From contig URLU01000002.1 in assembly GCA_900548765.1 (NCBI GenBank), forward strand, positions 1 to 38,748: 38,748 nt of DNA, in the 5' to 3' direction. The DNA comes from an uncultured Lachnobacterium sp. Lineage in GTDB: Bacteria > Bacillota > Clostridia > Lachnospirales > Lachnospiraceae. A model generated the notes under the pieces. It did not search any database and had not been told where the DNA came from. It saw only the letters and a list, made by a program, of their open reading frames with translations. This document shows, piece after piece, positions 16,359 to 26,564 of this stretch (positions are counted from its first letter, which is position 1; each line of letters opens with the position of its first letter). A program made the translations under genes and the position numbers.

Positions 16359-19001
16359 GTGCAAGAAGTAACACCTATGATGCAGCATTATCTGCAGACC
16401 AAGGAACAGTATAAGGATTGTATTTTATTTTACAGATTAGGTGATTTTTATGAAATGTTCTTTGAGGATGCAAAGATTGTATCAAAAGAATTAGAATTAA
16501 CACTTACAGGCAAAAGCTGTGGACTGGAAGAGAGAGCACCTATGTGCGGTGTGCCCTTCCACGCAGTAGAAGGCTATTTAAACAGACTTGTATCAAGGGG
16601 CTACAAGGTGGCAATATGCGAGCAGGTGGAGGATCCAAAGCTTGCAAAGGGAATTGTAAAAAGGGAAGTAGTCAGGATTGTAACACCGGGAACTAACACA
16701 GATATGCAGTCTCTGGACGAGACTAAAAACAATTACATAATGTGTATAGCTTATCTGGGTGATAAGTACGGCATAGCCATAGCAGATGTTACAACCGGCG
16801 ATTTCTATGTTACTGAGCTTGATTCAGAGCGCAAGCTTATGGATGAAATAAATAAATTCGCTCCGTCTGAAATTGTCTGCAATGAGGCATTTTACATGAG
16901 CGGCGTTGATATAGACGATATGAAAAATAGATTAAATATTGCTATTTCATCTTTGGATGCCTGGTATTTTGGAGACACTCTGGCCCAGGAGACCCTTATA
17001 AATCATTTTCATATCCAAAGCCTTAAGGGACTTGGACTTGAAGATTATGAGTCTGGTGTAATCGCAGCGGGAACCCTGCTTAAATATCTCTATGAGACAC
17101 AAAAGAATACACTTGATAATATCTTAGAAATCCATCCATATTCTATTGGAAAGTATATGATAATCGACAGCTCATCCAGAAGAAATCTGGAGCTGGTTGA
17201 GACTTTACGTGAAAAACAGAAGAGAGGGTCACTGCTCTGGGTATTGGACAAGACCAAAACTGCCATGGGTGCCAGACTTTTGCGCTCATATGTGGAGCAG
17301 CCATTGATTGAGAAGGCTGAAATAGTAAAGAGACAGGAGCTGATTACTTCCTTAAACAAAAATGAAGTGACCAGGGAGGAAATAAAGGAGTATTTAAATC
17401 CAATCTATGACCTGGAGAGACTTATCACCCGTATCACTTACCAGACCGCTAATCCAAGGGATATGATAGCTTTCAGAAACTCACTTGAAATGCTCCCATA
17501 CATAAAGACCCAGCTTGAGGATCTGGATGGAGAATTAATAGAAGAGATAAAGAATGATTTTGACTGTCTGGAGGACATACACAGTCTGCTGGTGTCATCA
17601 ATAAATGATGAGCCGCCAATTTCAGTGAGAGATGGAGACATAATCAAGGAAGGTTACAACGAGGAGGTTGACCGTCTGAGAAATGCCAAGACAGAGGGCA
17701 AGACCTGGCTGGCAGAGCTGGAAGCCTCTGAGCGAGAAAAGACAGGCATAAAGAACTTAAGAATTAAGTATAACAAGGTGTTTGGATATTATCTTGAGGT
17801 GACAAACTCATTTAAGAATTTAGTTCCAGATTATTATGTCAGAAAGCAGACCCTCACCAATGCAGAGCGTTATATAACTCCGGAATTAAAAGAGCTTGAG
17901 GACACCATCATGGGAGCTGAGGACAGGCTGGTGCAGCTTGAGTATGAGCTTTTCAGAATGGTAAGGGAAGAAATCTCTGGTAATGTCAGACGAATACAGA
18001 AGACTGCAAAGGCAATAGCCAGGATTGACGTGTTTGTATCCCTGGCAACGGTTGCAAGCCAGAATAATTACTGCAAGCCAAGGATTAACGAAAGCGGAAT
18101 CATTGATATAAAAAACGGCAGACATCCTGTGGTAGAAAAAATGATAAGCAACGATATGTTTATAGATAATGACACATATCTGGATAATAATAAGAACCGT
18201 ATTTCCATTATAACAGGTCCAAACATGGCTGGTAAGTCAACATATATGAGACAGACAGCCCTCATTGTGCTTATGGCACAGATTGGAAGCTTTGTGCCGG
18301 CAGCTTCTGCAAATATCGGCATAGTCGACAGAATCTTTACAAGAGTTGGTGCCTCTGACGATCTGGCTTCAGGACAGAGTACCTTTATGGTGGAAATGAA
18401 TGAGGTGGCAAATATTTTACGAAATGCAACCTCAAATTCCCTGCTGATTCTTGATGAAATCGGAAGAGGAACAAGTACCTTTGATGGTCTGAGTATTGCC
18501 TGGGCTGTTGTAGAGCACATAAGTAATCCAAAGCTTTTAGGTGCCAAGACTCTTTTTGCCACCCACTACCATGAGCTCACTGAGCTTGAAGGCAAGCTTA
18601 ACAGTGTAAATAACTACTGTATCGCTGTAAAGGAAAAGGGTGATGACATAGTATTTTTAAGGAAAATTATAAAGGGTGGAGCTGACAAGAGCTATGGAAT
18701 CCAGGTTGCCAAGCTTGCCGGTCTTCCGGATTCTGTCATTGACAGGGCGAAGGAGATAGTCAATGAGCTTCTCAAAAACGATATTACAGACACAGTCAGA
18801 AATATATCTGTAGACAATGGCACCAAAAAGAAAAAGGAACACCTGGATGAGGTGGATTTGACCCAGATGTCACTTTTTGACACTGTAAAGGATGATGACA
18901 TCATAAAAGAGCTGGAGTCAGTTGATATTGGAAATATGACACCACTTGATGCACTTAACAAACTGTACGAACTCCAGAACAAGGTTAAAAACCGCTGGTA
19001 G
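16359..19001 (+). CDS. mutS: DNA mismatch repair ATPase MutS
   Basis: Recognises base mismatches and small loops and recruits MutL. Start is a GTG at 16359 with AGAGGA upstream; the resulting N-terminus (TPMMQHYLQTKEQY) matches the family. The mismatch-contact motif GDFYEMFFEDA (Phe wedge and Glu) lies at ~residues 29-39, the core and lever domains follow, and the ATPase shows Walker A GPNMAGKST (~620), STFMVEMNE, Walker B LLILDEIGRGTSTFDG and ATHYHEL. The C-terminal dimer region has the expected SLFD motif. The 880 residues are full length. mutL starts 12 bp later. Confidence 0.98.
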   Translation: MQEVTPMMQHYLQTKEQYKDCILFYRLGDFYEMFFEDAKIVSKELELTLTGKSCGLEERAPMCGVPFHAVEGYLNRLVSRGYKVAICEQVEDPKLAKGIVKREVVRIVTPGTNTDMQSLDETKNNYIMCIAYLGDKYGIAIADVTTGDFYVTELDSERKLMDEINKFAPSEIVCNEAFYMSGVDIDDMKNRLNIAISSLDAWYFGDTLAQETLINHFHIQSLKGLGLEDYESGVIAAGTLLKYLYETQKNTLDNILEIHPYSIGKYMIIDSSSRRNLELVETLREKQKRGSLLWVLDKTKTAMGARLLRSYVEQPLIEKAEIVKRQELITSLNKNEVTREEIKEYLNPIYDLERLITRITYQTANPRDMIAFRNSLEMLPYIKTQLEDLDGELIEEIKNDFDCLEDIHSLLVSSINDEPPISVRDGDIIKEGYNEEVDRLRNAKTEGKTWLAELEASEREKTGIKNLRIKYNKVFGYYLEVTNSFKNLVPDYYVRKQTLTNAERYITPELKELEDTIMGAEDRLVQLEYELFRMVREEISGNVRRIQKTAKAIARIDVFVSLATVASQNNYCKPRINESGIIDIKNGRHPVVEKMISNDMFIDNDTYLDNNKNRISIITGPNMAGKSTYMRQTALIVLMAQIGSFVPAASANIGIVDRIFTRVGASDDLASGQSTFMVEMNEVANILRNATSNSLLILDEIGRGTSTFDGLSIAWAVVEHISNPKLLGAKTLFATHYHELTELEGKLNSVNNYCIAVKEKGDDIVFLRKIIKGGADKSYGIQVAKLAGLPDSVIDRAKEIVNELLKNDITDTVRNISVDNGTKKKKEHLDEVDLTQMSLFDTVKDDDIIKELESVDIGNMTPLDALNKLYELQNKVKNRW

Positions 19002-19012
19002 AAAGGAAACAG

Positions 19013-21115
19013 ATGGCTAAGATTGAACTGCTGACGCAGGAGACAATTGATAAGATAGCTGCGGGCGAGGTTGTAGAAAGACCGGCATCTGTTGTGAAGG
19101 AGCTGGTAGAAAATGCCCTTGACGCAGGAGCGACAGCGATTACTGTAGAAATTAAGGAGGGTGGAATCTCCTTTATCAGAATAACAGATAACGGCTGTGG
19201 CATAGAAAAAAGTCAGGTAAAGCTGGCATTTATGAGACACTCCACCAGCAAAATCCGTAAGGTTGAGGACTTGCTTAATGTGTCTTCCCTTGGTTTCAGG
19301 GGTGAGGCATTGTCCAGTATTTCCGCAGTGTCCCGGGTCGAGCTGATTACAAAGACATATGAGGACTTAACCGGCAGCAGATATGTGATAGAGGGCTCAA
19401 AGGAAATAGCTTTTGAAGAAATTGGTGCTCCGGAGGGAACCACATTCCTGATAAAAGACCTGTTTTACAATGTGCCTGCCAGACGTAAGTTTTTAAAGAC
19501 AGCCCAGACAGAGGGAAGCTACATAAGTGATATAGTCGAAAAGCTTGCCTTATCACATCCTGATGTCTCCTTCAAATTTATAAATGGCAGTCAGACCAAG
19601 CTTCACACCTCAGGAAATGGCAACAGAAGAGACCTGATATATCATATATATGGCAGAGAAATCGCAGGCTCGCTTTTTGAAGTTGAGTATATGGGTGAGA
19701 ATTTCTCAGTGTCAGGCTTTATCGGAAAGCCGGTGATTACAAGAGGAAACAGAAATTACGAGAACTTTTTCGTAAACGGAAGATACATAAAGAGTCCTCT
19801 CCTGTCAAAGGCTGTGGAGGAGGGGTACAAGAATTTCCTTATGCAGCACCAGTATCCTTTCGTGGACTTGTATTTTTCTTTCAATGCTGACCAGCTTGAT
19901 GTAAATGTCCATCCTACCAAGATGGAACTCAGAATTGAAAATAATCAGGAGGTTTACAGGGAAGTCTGCAATATGGTATATAACAAGCTCTCCCACAGAG
20001 AGCTGATACCTGATGTGCCGGTCAAGGAAGAGGACAGACCAGGAAAAATAGTCAGAGAATACAAGGAGCCGATTCCAGAGCCTTTTGAGAGCAGGCGTCT
20101 GAATGATATAAGGGCAAAGGTATCAAAGGATTCTCCGTATGAGGCGAGATATCCGGAGAGACGCCCTGTGCCACAGTTTGTGGCAGACAGAACTAAAGCG
20201 GTGGCAGAAAATGCTTCTGTATCAAATGTTAGAACAGAAGTCAAATATTCAGCACCAGATAGCTCTTGTACAAATAATTTATCTGACGATTTTATGTCTG
20301 GAAAAAATAACTATGTCGCAGAGAGCCATGCTGCATTTGCTGCTGTTAAAAATGCAGGTGATTCAAGCAGTACAGACAATGTAAATAATATAAATGCAGC
20401 AAACAATACAAATAGTACATATAATATAAATAATACGGTAAATATAAACAATCCGGCAAATACCGAACCAGAAATCATAGAGGGAGAACAGCAGACCTTA
20501 GAGCAGTTAAACCCTTCCTTTATGTCCCGGGATGCCAGAAAGAGGCACAAGATAATCGGTCAGCTCTTCAAGACCTACTGGCTCATTGAGTACGAGGATA
20601 AGCTTTTCATCATCGACCAGCATGCAGCCCATGAAAAGGTCTTATTTGAAAGAACCATGGCAAAAATCAAGGACAAGGAATTTACCTCCCAGATCATCAG
20701 TCCTCCGATTGTCTTAAGCCTTGATGCCAGAGAGACAGAGATGCTGGAGAAGTACAGGGAGCAGATAGAGAGACTGGGCTATGAGGTAGAGCATTTTGGT
20801 GGTAAAGAATATATGATAAGTGCGATTCCGGATAACCTTTATAATATAGACATGAAGGACTTGTTTATAGAGATGCTGGATGATTTTTCAGATATGACAG
20901 GAAGAGAAACACCAGATTTGATACTGGAAAAGGTTGCCTCTATGTCCTGCAAGGCCGCAGTAAAGGGTAATGATGAGCTGTCGTCTGCGGAAATGGATGA
21001 GCTCATAGAGGAGCTTTTGACACTTGATAATCCTTACAACTGCCCACATGGAAGACCAACTATTATCTCTATGTCAAAGTATGAGATTGAGAAGAAATTT
21101 AAGAGGATAGTATAA
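19013..21115 (+). CDS. mutL: DNA mismatch repair endonuclease MutL
   Basis: Matchmaker ATPase and nicking endonuclease of mismatch repair. N-terminal GHKL ATPase motifs are present: IAAGEVVERPASVVKELVENALDAG (split over ~15-40), DNGCGI and RGEALSSI. The C-terminal domain has the endonuclease metal site DQHAAHEKVLFE (DQHA-x2-E-x4-E, ~534), SCKAAVKGND and CPHGRPT, so it is predicted to be an active nickase of the methyl-independent type. Between the domains lies a long linker, ending in an Asn-rich low-complexity stretch (~residues 455-485) coded by AT-rich repeats. It overlaps miaA by one base. Confidence 0.97.
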   Translation: MAKIELLTQETIDKIAAGEVVERPASVVKELVENALDAGATAITVEIKEGGISFIRITDNGCGIEKSQVKLAFMRHSTSKIRKVEDLLNVSSLGFRGEALSSISAVSRVELITKTYEDLTGSRYVIEGSKEIAFEEIGAPEGTTFLIKDLFYNVPARRKFLKTAQTEGSYISDIVEKLALSHPDVSFKFINGSQTKLHTSGNGNRRDLIYHIYGREIAGSLFEVEYMGENFSVSGFIGKPVITRGNRNYENFFVNGRYIKSPLLSKAVEEGYKNFLMQHQYPFVDLYFSFNADQLDVNVHPTKMELRIENNQEVYREVCNMVYNKLSHRELIPDVPVKEEDRPGKIVREYKEPIPEPFESRRLNDIRAKVSKDSPYEARYPERRPVPQFVADRTKAVAENASVSNVRTEVKYSAPDSSCTNNLSDDFMSGKNNYVAESHAAFAAVKNAGDSSSTDNVNNINAANNTNSTYNINNTVNINNPANTEPEIIEGEQQTLEQLNPSFMSRDARKRHKIIGQLFKTYWLIEYEDKLFIIDQHAAHEKVLFERTMAKIKDKEFTSQIISPPIVLSLDARETEMLEKYREQIERLGYEVEHFGGKEYMISAIPDNLYNIDMKDLFIEMLDDFSDMTGRETPDLILEKVASMSCKAAVKGNDELSSAEMDELIEELLTLDNPYNCPHGRPTIISMSKYEIEKKFKRIV

Positions 21116-22068
21116 TGATAAAAAAGCCGATAATTGTGCTGACCGGACCAACAGCAGTAGGAAAAACTGAGCTGTCCATCAGTCTGGCACAGAAAATAAA
21201 CGGTTCAATAATTTCAGCGGATTCCATGCAGGTATATAAATATATGGATATTGGGTCTGCAAAGATTACAAATGAAGAAATGTGTGGTGTAAAGCATTAT
21301 CTGGTGGATGAGCTTATGCCAGAGGAAGAGTTCAATATATACAGATTTAAGGAAATGGCACTTAAGGCACTTGAGGAGATTTATGCAGAGGGAAAGATTC
21401 CCATAATTGTAGGAGGTACTGGATTTTATATTCAGGGACTCTTGTATGACATTGATTTTTCTGAGACTGTTGCAGATGAAGCCTACAGAAAAGAAATGGA
21501 GGACTATGCCAGAAAAAATGGTGCCCACGCCCTCCATGAGCTTTTGCGGGAGGTTGACCCGGAATCCTGTGACGCCATACACGAGAACAATGTAAAGCGA
21601 GTAATAAGGGCATTGGAGTATTATCACCAGACCGGTCAAAAAATATCAGACCATAATAAGAAAGAAAGAGAAAAGCAGTCACCATATAATTTTGCCTATT
21701 TTGTTCTCAATGATATTCGGGAAAATCTATATTCACGGATAGACAAACGTGTGGATTTGATGGTCGAAAACGGACTTGTGGACGAAGTGAAAAGACTTAA
21801 GGTTATGGGCTATACCCCTGATATGGTTTCAATGCAGGGCTTAGGCTACAAGGAGATACTCTGGTATCTTGACAATAGGTGTACACTTAATGAGGCTGTT
21901 GAAACAATAAAACAGGAGACCAGACATTTCGCGAAACGCCAGCTAACCTGGTTCAGACGCGAAAAGGAAGTAGTCTGGATTGACAAAGATAAATTTGATT
22001 ATGACAATAATCGGATTCTTGATTTTATAAGCAATACATTAGAAGAAAAGAGGATAATCAATTGTTAG
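21115..22068 (+). CDS. miaA: tRNA dimethylallyltransferase MiaA
   Basis: Transfers dimethylallyl to A37 of tRNAs reading codons that begin with U. P-loop GPTAVGKTELSI (~residues 10-21), the SADSMQVYKYMDIGSAK substrate motif and VGGTGFYIQGLLY are all intact, as is the tRNA-contacting ETRHFAKRQLTWFR near the C-terminus. The 317 residues match the family. It overlaps mutL and is itself overlapped by the next gene. In many Firmicutes hfq follows miaA; it is not in that slot here. Confidence 0.96.
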   Translation: MIKKPIIVLTGPTAVGKTELSISLAQKINGSIISADSMQVYKYMDIGSAKITNEEMCGVKHYLVDELMPEEEFNIYRFKEMALKALEEIYAEGKIPIIVGGTGFYIQGLLYDIDFSETVADEAYRKEMEDYARKNGAHALHELLREVDPESCDAIHENNVKRVIRALEYYHQTGQKISDHNKKEREKQSPYNFAYFVLNDIRENLYSRIDKRVDLMVENGLVDEVKRLKVMGYTPDMVSMQGLGYKEILWYLDNRCTLNEAVETIKQETRHFAKRQLTWFRREKEVVWIDKDKFDYDNNRILDFISNTLEEKRIINC

Positions 22069-23342
22069 CAGAAAGTTATAAGAAGCTTGGAATATCTGAA
22101 GCAGTATACAGATTTGGAAAGGAAATCGAGGAAGAATTAAAGCCTAGATTTGATGAGATAGATGCGCGGGCTGAGATGAACCAGCTCAAGGTGATTTCAG
22201 CAATGCAGAAGAACAAGGTAAGTGCTGAATGCTTTCAGGCATCAAGCGGATATGGTTATAACGATTTGGGAAGAGACACACTGGAAAAGGTGTATGCTGA
22301 CTGCTTTAAGGGGGAGGATGCCTTGGTACGTCCACAGATTACCTGTGGTACTCATGCCTTAGCACTTGCCCTCATGTCCAACTTAAGACCCGGTGATGAG
22401 CTCTTATCCCCTGTAGGCAAACCCTATGATACGCTCGAAGAGGTAATAGGAATCAGACAATCCAGGGGCTCACTTGCAGAGTATGGTGTGACTTATTCAC
22501 AGGTAGATTTGCTTCCAGACGGAAGCTTTGATTTTGATGGAATCAAAAAAGCCATCAATGAAAAGACAAAGCTTGTAACAATACAGAGGTCAAAGGGCTA
22601 TGCCACCAGACCAACACTTTCAGTAGAAAGAATCGGCGAGCTTATCGCATTTGTAAAAGGCATAAAACCGGATGTTATCTGCATGGTAGACAACTGCTAT
22701 GGAGAGTTTGTAGAGGAAAGAGAGCCGCTTGAGGTGGGGGCAGACATGATAGTAGGTTCACTTATTAAGAATCCGGGTGGCGGACTGGCACCAATTGGCG
22801 GATATATAGTAGGTAAAAAGGAGTGTGTAGAAAATGCAGCCTATCGTCTCACTTCTCCGGGACTTGGAAAAGAAGTAGGAGCGTCTCTCGGTGTAATCCA
22901 GTCCTTTTATCAGGGACTTTTCCTTGCACCGACAGTTGTAAGCGGAGCCTTAAAGGGAGCTATATTTGCTGCAAAGATGTATGAAAAGCTGGGGTACAGG
23001 GTAGTACCAAACGGCACAGAGAGCAGACATGATATTATACAAGCGATTGAATTTAATAACAGGGACGCAATGATAGCTTTCTGTGAGGGAATACAGGCAG
23101 CTGCACCGGTAGACAGCTATGTAACCCCTGAGCCATGGGCTATGCCGGGCTATGACTGTGATGTAATTATGGCTGCCGGAGCCTTTGTGCAGGGTTCATC
23201 AATCGAGCTGTCAGCAGATGGACCGGTAAAACCACCATATGCAGTGTATTTCCAGGGAGGACTCACCTGGTATCACGCTAAGCTTGGAATCCTTATGTCT
23301 TTACAAAAACTTTATGATAGAAATCTTGTGAAGCTAGATTAG
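22062..23342 (+). CDS. YnbB-family PLP-dependent enzyme (methionine gamma-lyase/aluminium-resistance family)
   Basis: 426-residue fold-type I PLP enzyme related to cystathionine/methionine gamma-lyases; substrate unproven. Start is a TTG at 22062 overlapping the miaA stop, with AGAGGA upstream. The N-terminus then matches the family (NQLKVISAMQ...VSAECF...SGYGYNDLGRDTLEKVYAD). The PLP-binding Lys is probably in SLIKNPGGGLAP (~residue 230), and the PLP phosphate site precedes in CGTHALALAL (~95-105). It is the last gene of the long mutSL transcript; a fresh promoter for radC overlaps its 3' end. Confidence 0.85.
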   Translation: MLAESYKKLGISEAVYRFGKEIEEELKPRFDEIDARAEMNQLKVISAMQKNKVSAECFQASSGYGYNDLGRDTLEKVYADCFKGEDALVRPQITCGTHALALALMSNLRPGDELLSPVGKPYDTLEEVIGIRQSRGSLAEYGVTYSQVDLLPDGSFDFDGIKKAINEKTKLVTIQRSKGYATRPTLSVERIGELIAFVKGIKPDVICMVDNCYGEFVEEREPLEVGADMIVGSLIKNPGGGLAPIGGYIVGKKECVENAAYRLTSPGLGKEVGASLGVIQSFYQGLFLAPTVVSGALKGAIFAAKMYEKLGYRVVPNGTESRHDIIQAIEFNNRDAMIAFCEGIQAAAPVDSYVTPEPWAMPGYDCDVIMAAGAFVQGSSIELSADGPVKPPYAVYFQGGLTWYHAKLGILMSLQKLYDRNLVKLD

Positions 23343-23354
23343 GTATGCTACAAT
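23326..23354 (+). promoter_or_regulatory. Predicted sigma-A promoter of the radC-mre operon
   Basis: TTGTGA (23326-23331), 17-bp spacer, TACAAT (23349-23354) preceded by TGC (extended -10). The -35 lies inside the end of the upstream PLP-enzyme gene. The predicted leader is ~50 nt. Confidence 0.65.
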
Positions 23355-23409
23355 TAAATGAAAATTTGTGCGAGGGTCTGGGTACTTTCTGGGAGAGTGA
23401 AAGGACTAA

Positions 23410-24132
23410 ATGAAAGCACATAATACAATGAAAGATATGCCTGAATCAGAGCAGCCATATGAGAGAATTATGAGATTTGGAGTGGAGGCATTGTCAGATG
23501 CCGAGTTATTGGCGGTGATAATCAAAAGCGGTACGAGGGAGTATTCTTCCCTTGATATAGCCAGAAATCTGCTTAGGGACAGACACAAAAATCTCATAAA
23601 TCTATACGATTATTCACTTGAGGAACTGACGGACTTTTCCGGTATCGGAAAGGTGAAGGCCATGCAGCTTAAGGCTGTGTGCGAACTATCGAAGCGTATT
23701 TCAAGGGCAAATATTGGATATACTCTTAAAATGGATAATCCCAGAGACCTGGCAGCTTACTACATGGAGCAGCTTAGACATTGCGAAAGCGAGAGGCTGA
23801 TTTGTGCCTATTTTGATGCAAAGCTCAGGTTTGTGGGAGACGCGGTTTTGTCAGAGGGCTCTGCAAATGCGTCATTTGTATCAATGAGGAAAATCTTTAA
23901 GGAAGCTTTTGCCAAGAATGCAGTTGTAGTTGTTTTGATTCACAATCATCCGAGTGGAGACCCCGCTCCCAGCGATGCTGATATCTATGTGACTGAAAAG
24001 GTAAGGCGGGCCTGCGAGCTTATGGACATACATCTTGGAGACCATATTGTAATTGGTGACAGGGCATATTTCAGTTTTCTGGAAAATAACTATTTGAACG
24101 AAGGAAGAGGGAGAAAAGACAATGAACAATAA
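23410..24132 (+). CDS. radC: RadC-family JAB/MPN-domain protein
   Basis: 240-residue protein with an N-terminal helix-hairpin-helix (LTDFSGIGKVKAMQLKAV, ~70-87) and a C-terminal JAMM metalloprotease-like domain with HNHPSGDPAPSDAD (~178-191), so the zinc ligands are intact. Despite the name, a direct role in DNA repair is doubtful; biochemical function unknown. It leads the mreBCD operon, as in many Firmicutes. The ATG has AAAGGA upstream, and the 3' end overlaps mreB by 11 nt. Confidence 0.94.
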   Translation: MKAHNTMKDMPESEQPYERIMRFGVEALSDAELLAVIIKSGTREYSSLDIARNLLRDRHKNLINLYDYSLEELTDFSGIGKVKAMQLKAVCELSKRISRANIGYTLKMDNPRDLAAYYMEQLRHCESERLICAYFDAKLRFVGDAVLSEGSANASFVSMRKIFKEAFAKNAVVVVLIHNHPSGDPAPSDADIYVTEKVRRACELMDIHLGDHIVIGDRAYFSFLENNYLNEGRGRKDNEQ

Positions 24133-25126
24133 TGTTTATGGTATTGACCTTGGAACAAGTAATTTCAAAATCTTTTGCAAATCCAATGGCAAGATTATGA
24201 AAGAAAAAAATACAATTGCTGTGATAAATAAAAATGAGATTTATGCTTATGGTGATGCGGCATATGCAATGTACGAGAAGGCACCGGAGAGTATCAATGT
24301 GGTATTCCCTGTAGTTGAAGGTGTGATTGCAGACTATAATTTTTTGCAGAGAATGATTTTTGACTTTTTAGAATCAAAGATGAAGGCAAAATCAAAGAAT
24401 GCTGAGTTTATCGTAGCAGTACCTACTGATATAACAGATGTTGAAAAAAGAGCCTTCTATGAGCTTTTCTACAAGAGCAAGTCACGTCCAAAGAATGTAC
24501 TCCTCTGTGAGAAGCCAATCGCTGACGCAGTAGGACTTGGAATTGATGTAAATGAACCGACTGGTGTGATGATTGTCGATATGGGGGCTGACACAACCGA
24601 GATTTCTGTTATCTCTCTTGGCGGCCTTGTCCTCAGCGATTTACTTCATTTTGGAGGAAATAGAATAGATGAGAGCATCATAAGCTATATCAGAAAAGAA
24701 TATAATCTTGTGATTGGACAAAAAACGGCGAAGGCTTTGAAGGAGACAATCGGCTCAGGTCTTCCGGGCAGGGAAGAAAGCATGACAGTTGTTGGCCGTG
24801 ATGTTGTCAGTGGACTTCCAATTGAGATGGAGATTCCGGCAGAGGTTGTATATGAGGCTATGAAGACTAACCTTGCAAACATATGCAATTCAATCAAGAT
24901 GATTCTTGAAAAGACTCCACCAGAGCTTGCAAGAGACATAATACATTCTGGAATTTATATCACAGGTGGAGGTTCTCTCTTACATGATATCGATAAATTA
25001 TTTGAGCAGATAACAAATATTAAAGTGAACACAACAGAGGTTCCAGAGGAGAGCGCTGCAAGAGGTCTTGTAAAGATTGTTTCAGACTCAAAGTTTAAGC
25101 GTCTTCCTTTCAGCATGAAGAAATAG
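24122..25126 (+). CDS. mreB: Rod-shape actin homologue MreB/Mbl
   Basis: Bacterial actin that organises lateral cell wall synthesis. Actin ATP-binding motifs: phosphate-1 GIDLGTSNFKIF (~8-19), phosphate-2 VDMGADTTEISVISLGG (~155-171; usually GGGTTE, here GADTTE), and the adenosine motif ITGGGSLLHDID (~280-291). The 334 residues are normal. It overlaps radC and is followed by mreC-mreD-PBP2, giving the classic elongasome set. The altered phosphate-2 loop is a mild divergence. Confidence 0.93.
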   Translation: MNNNVYGIDLGTSNFKIFCKSNGKIMKEKNTIAVINKNEIYAYGDAAYAMYEKAPESINVVFPVVEGVIADYNFLQRMIFDFLESKMKAKSKNAEFIVAVPTDITDVEKRAFYELFYKSKSRPKNVLLCEKPIADAVGLGIDVNEPTGVMIVDMGADTTEISVISLGGLVLSDLLHFGGNRIDESIISYIRKEYNLVIGQKTAKALKETIGSGLPGREESMTVVGRDVVSGLPIEMEIPAEVVYEAMKTNLANICNSIKMILEKTPPELARDIIHSGIYITGGGSLLHDIDKLFEQITNIKVNTTEVPEESAARGLVKIVSDSKFKRLPFSMKK

Positions 25127-25140
25127 GATTCGAGGAATAA

Positions 25141-26037
25141 ATGAGTAGAAAATTTCGAAATCGTGGTGCAAAAAAGAGAGTATCTACAAAAATAACACTG
25201 TTAATAATGACATTGGTCTGTATTGTAATTATAATGGTCAGCCTCACGCTTAACATATCAGGAGGCCCCCTTAATTCTATCGCAGGCTATGTTTTCGTGC
25301 CTATGCAGAAGGGGATTAACAGTGCCGGTCTGTGGATATATGACAAGACAAATGAGTTCAAGACCTTAAGCGAGGTACTTAAGGAAAATGAAGCATTACA
25401 GCAGCAGGTAAGTGATTTGACATCAGAGCTTAATACCACAAAGCTTGAGAGATATGAGCTTGACAATTACAGGGAGCTTTTCGAGTTGGATGAGAAATAT
25501 CCAAGCTATGACAAAATTGCTGCCAGTGTAATTGCAAAGGACAGTGGCAACTGGTTCTCAACTTTTATAATTGATAAAGGCTCAAAGGATGGCATCAGGG
25601 TGGGACAGAATGTCCTTGCCGGAAGCGGACTTGTGGGTATTGTGACTGAGGCTGGTCCAAACTACGCCAAGGTTAGAAGTATAATAGATGACTCAAGCAA
25701 TGTAAGTGCAATGGTTACATCCACAGAGGACAATTTCAATGTAAGTGGTGATCTGCTCTCCATGAATGAGGATAAGGTTATTACTTTTTCAGGACTTAAG
25801 GATGAAGATGATAAGGTGGCTGTGGGTGATGCAGTTGTCACATCCTATGTCTCTGACCAGTACCAGCAGGGAATTCTTATCGGATATATTGCATCTATTG
25901 AGGTGAATTCCAATAACCTGACAAAATCCGGCACCATAACCCCGGTTGTTGACTTTCAGCATATTGAGAATGTGCTGGTGATCTCTGATGTAAAAAGTGA
26001 TGTTTATTCGACAGAAAATGACACTGAAGAGGAGTAA
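25141..26037 (+). CDS. mreC: Rod shape-determining protein MreC
   Basis: Membrane-anchored periplasmic-side scaffold linking MreB to penicillin-binding proteins. A basic N-terminus and one transmembrane helix (~18-40) are followed by a coiled coil (~70-110) and the beta-barrel pair, with GLVGIVTEAGPNYAKVRSIID typical of the family. The 298 residues are normal and the tail is acidic. A GAGGA ribosome site precedes the ATG; mreD follows 5 bp later. Confidence 0.94.
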   Translation: MSRKFRNRGAKKRVSTKITLLIMTLVCIVIIMVSLTLNISGGPLNSIAGYVFVPMQKGINSAGLWIYDKTNEFKTLSEVLKENEALQQQVSDLTSELNTTKLERYELDNYRELFELDEKYPSYDKIAASVIAKDSGNWFSTFIIDKGSKDGIRVGQNVLAGSGLVGIVTEAGPNYAKVRSIIDDSSNVSAMVTSTEDNFNVSGDLLSMNEDKVITFSGLKDEDDKVAVGDAVVTSYVSDQYQQGILIGYIASIEVNSNNLTKSGTITPVVDFQHIENVLVISDVKSDVYSTENDTEEE

Positions 26038-26042
26038 GGCAG

Positions 26043-26564
26043 ATGCGGAGATATATAACTTATTTTCTTATTATAGGAATATGCTTCTTACTGCAGACGA
26101 CAGTATTTCAGGCTCTTGCTTTTGCTAATATTACACCAAATCTCATGGTTATAGTCGTTTCTGCCATAGGATTTATGAGAGGCAGAAAGGAAGGTCTCTG
26201 GGTTGGTTTTTTTAGTGGACTTCTTATAGACATTTTTTTCGGTTTTTATCTGGGCGTTTATGCTTTAATCTATATGTATATTGGTTATATAAATGGATTA
26301 TTCCAAAAAAGATTTTATCCGGATGATATAAAGCTTCCTATGCTTTTAATCGGCGGAAGTGATATTGTGTATAATCTTGTTGTATATCTGGTAATGTTCC
26401 TTTTCAGAAGCAGATTTGCGATTGCAGATTATTTTACTTCTATTATCCTTCCAGAGTTTGTATACACAATGGTTATTACAATTTTCTTATACTATTTGTT
26501 ACTCAAGATAAACCAGAAGTTAGAGGCATACGAAAAAAGGAGTGCGAAAAAATTTGAATTATGA
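26043..26564 (+). CDS. mreD: Rod shape-determining protein MreD
   Basis: 173-residue integral membrane protein of the elongasome with about five hydrophobic segments. The family's conserved early TPNLMVIVVSAIGFMRGRKEG stretch (P, N and R positions) is present. GAGGAG precedes the start. The 3' end overlaps the start region of PBP2. Confidence 0.9.
   Translation: MRRYITYFLIIGICFLLQTTVFQALAFANITPNLMVIVVSAIGFMRGRKEGLWVGFFSGLLIDIFFGFYLGVYALIYMYIGYINGLFQKRFYPDDIKLPMLLIGGSDIVYNLVVYLVMFLFRSRFAIADYFTSIILPEFVYTMVITIFLYYLLLKINQKLEAYEKRSAKKFEL

Noticed and set aside
22060..22070. Missing hfq after miaA
   Set aside because: True for this slot, but hfq position varies and it may be elsewhere, so it is not evidence of loss.
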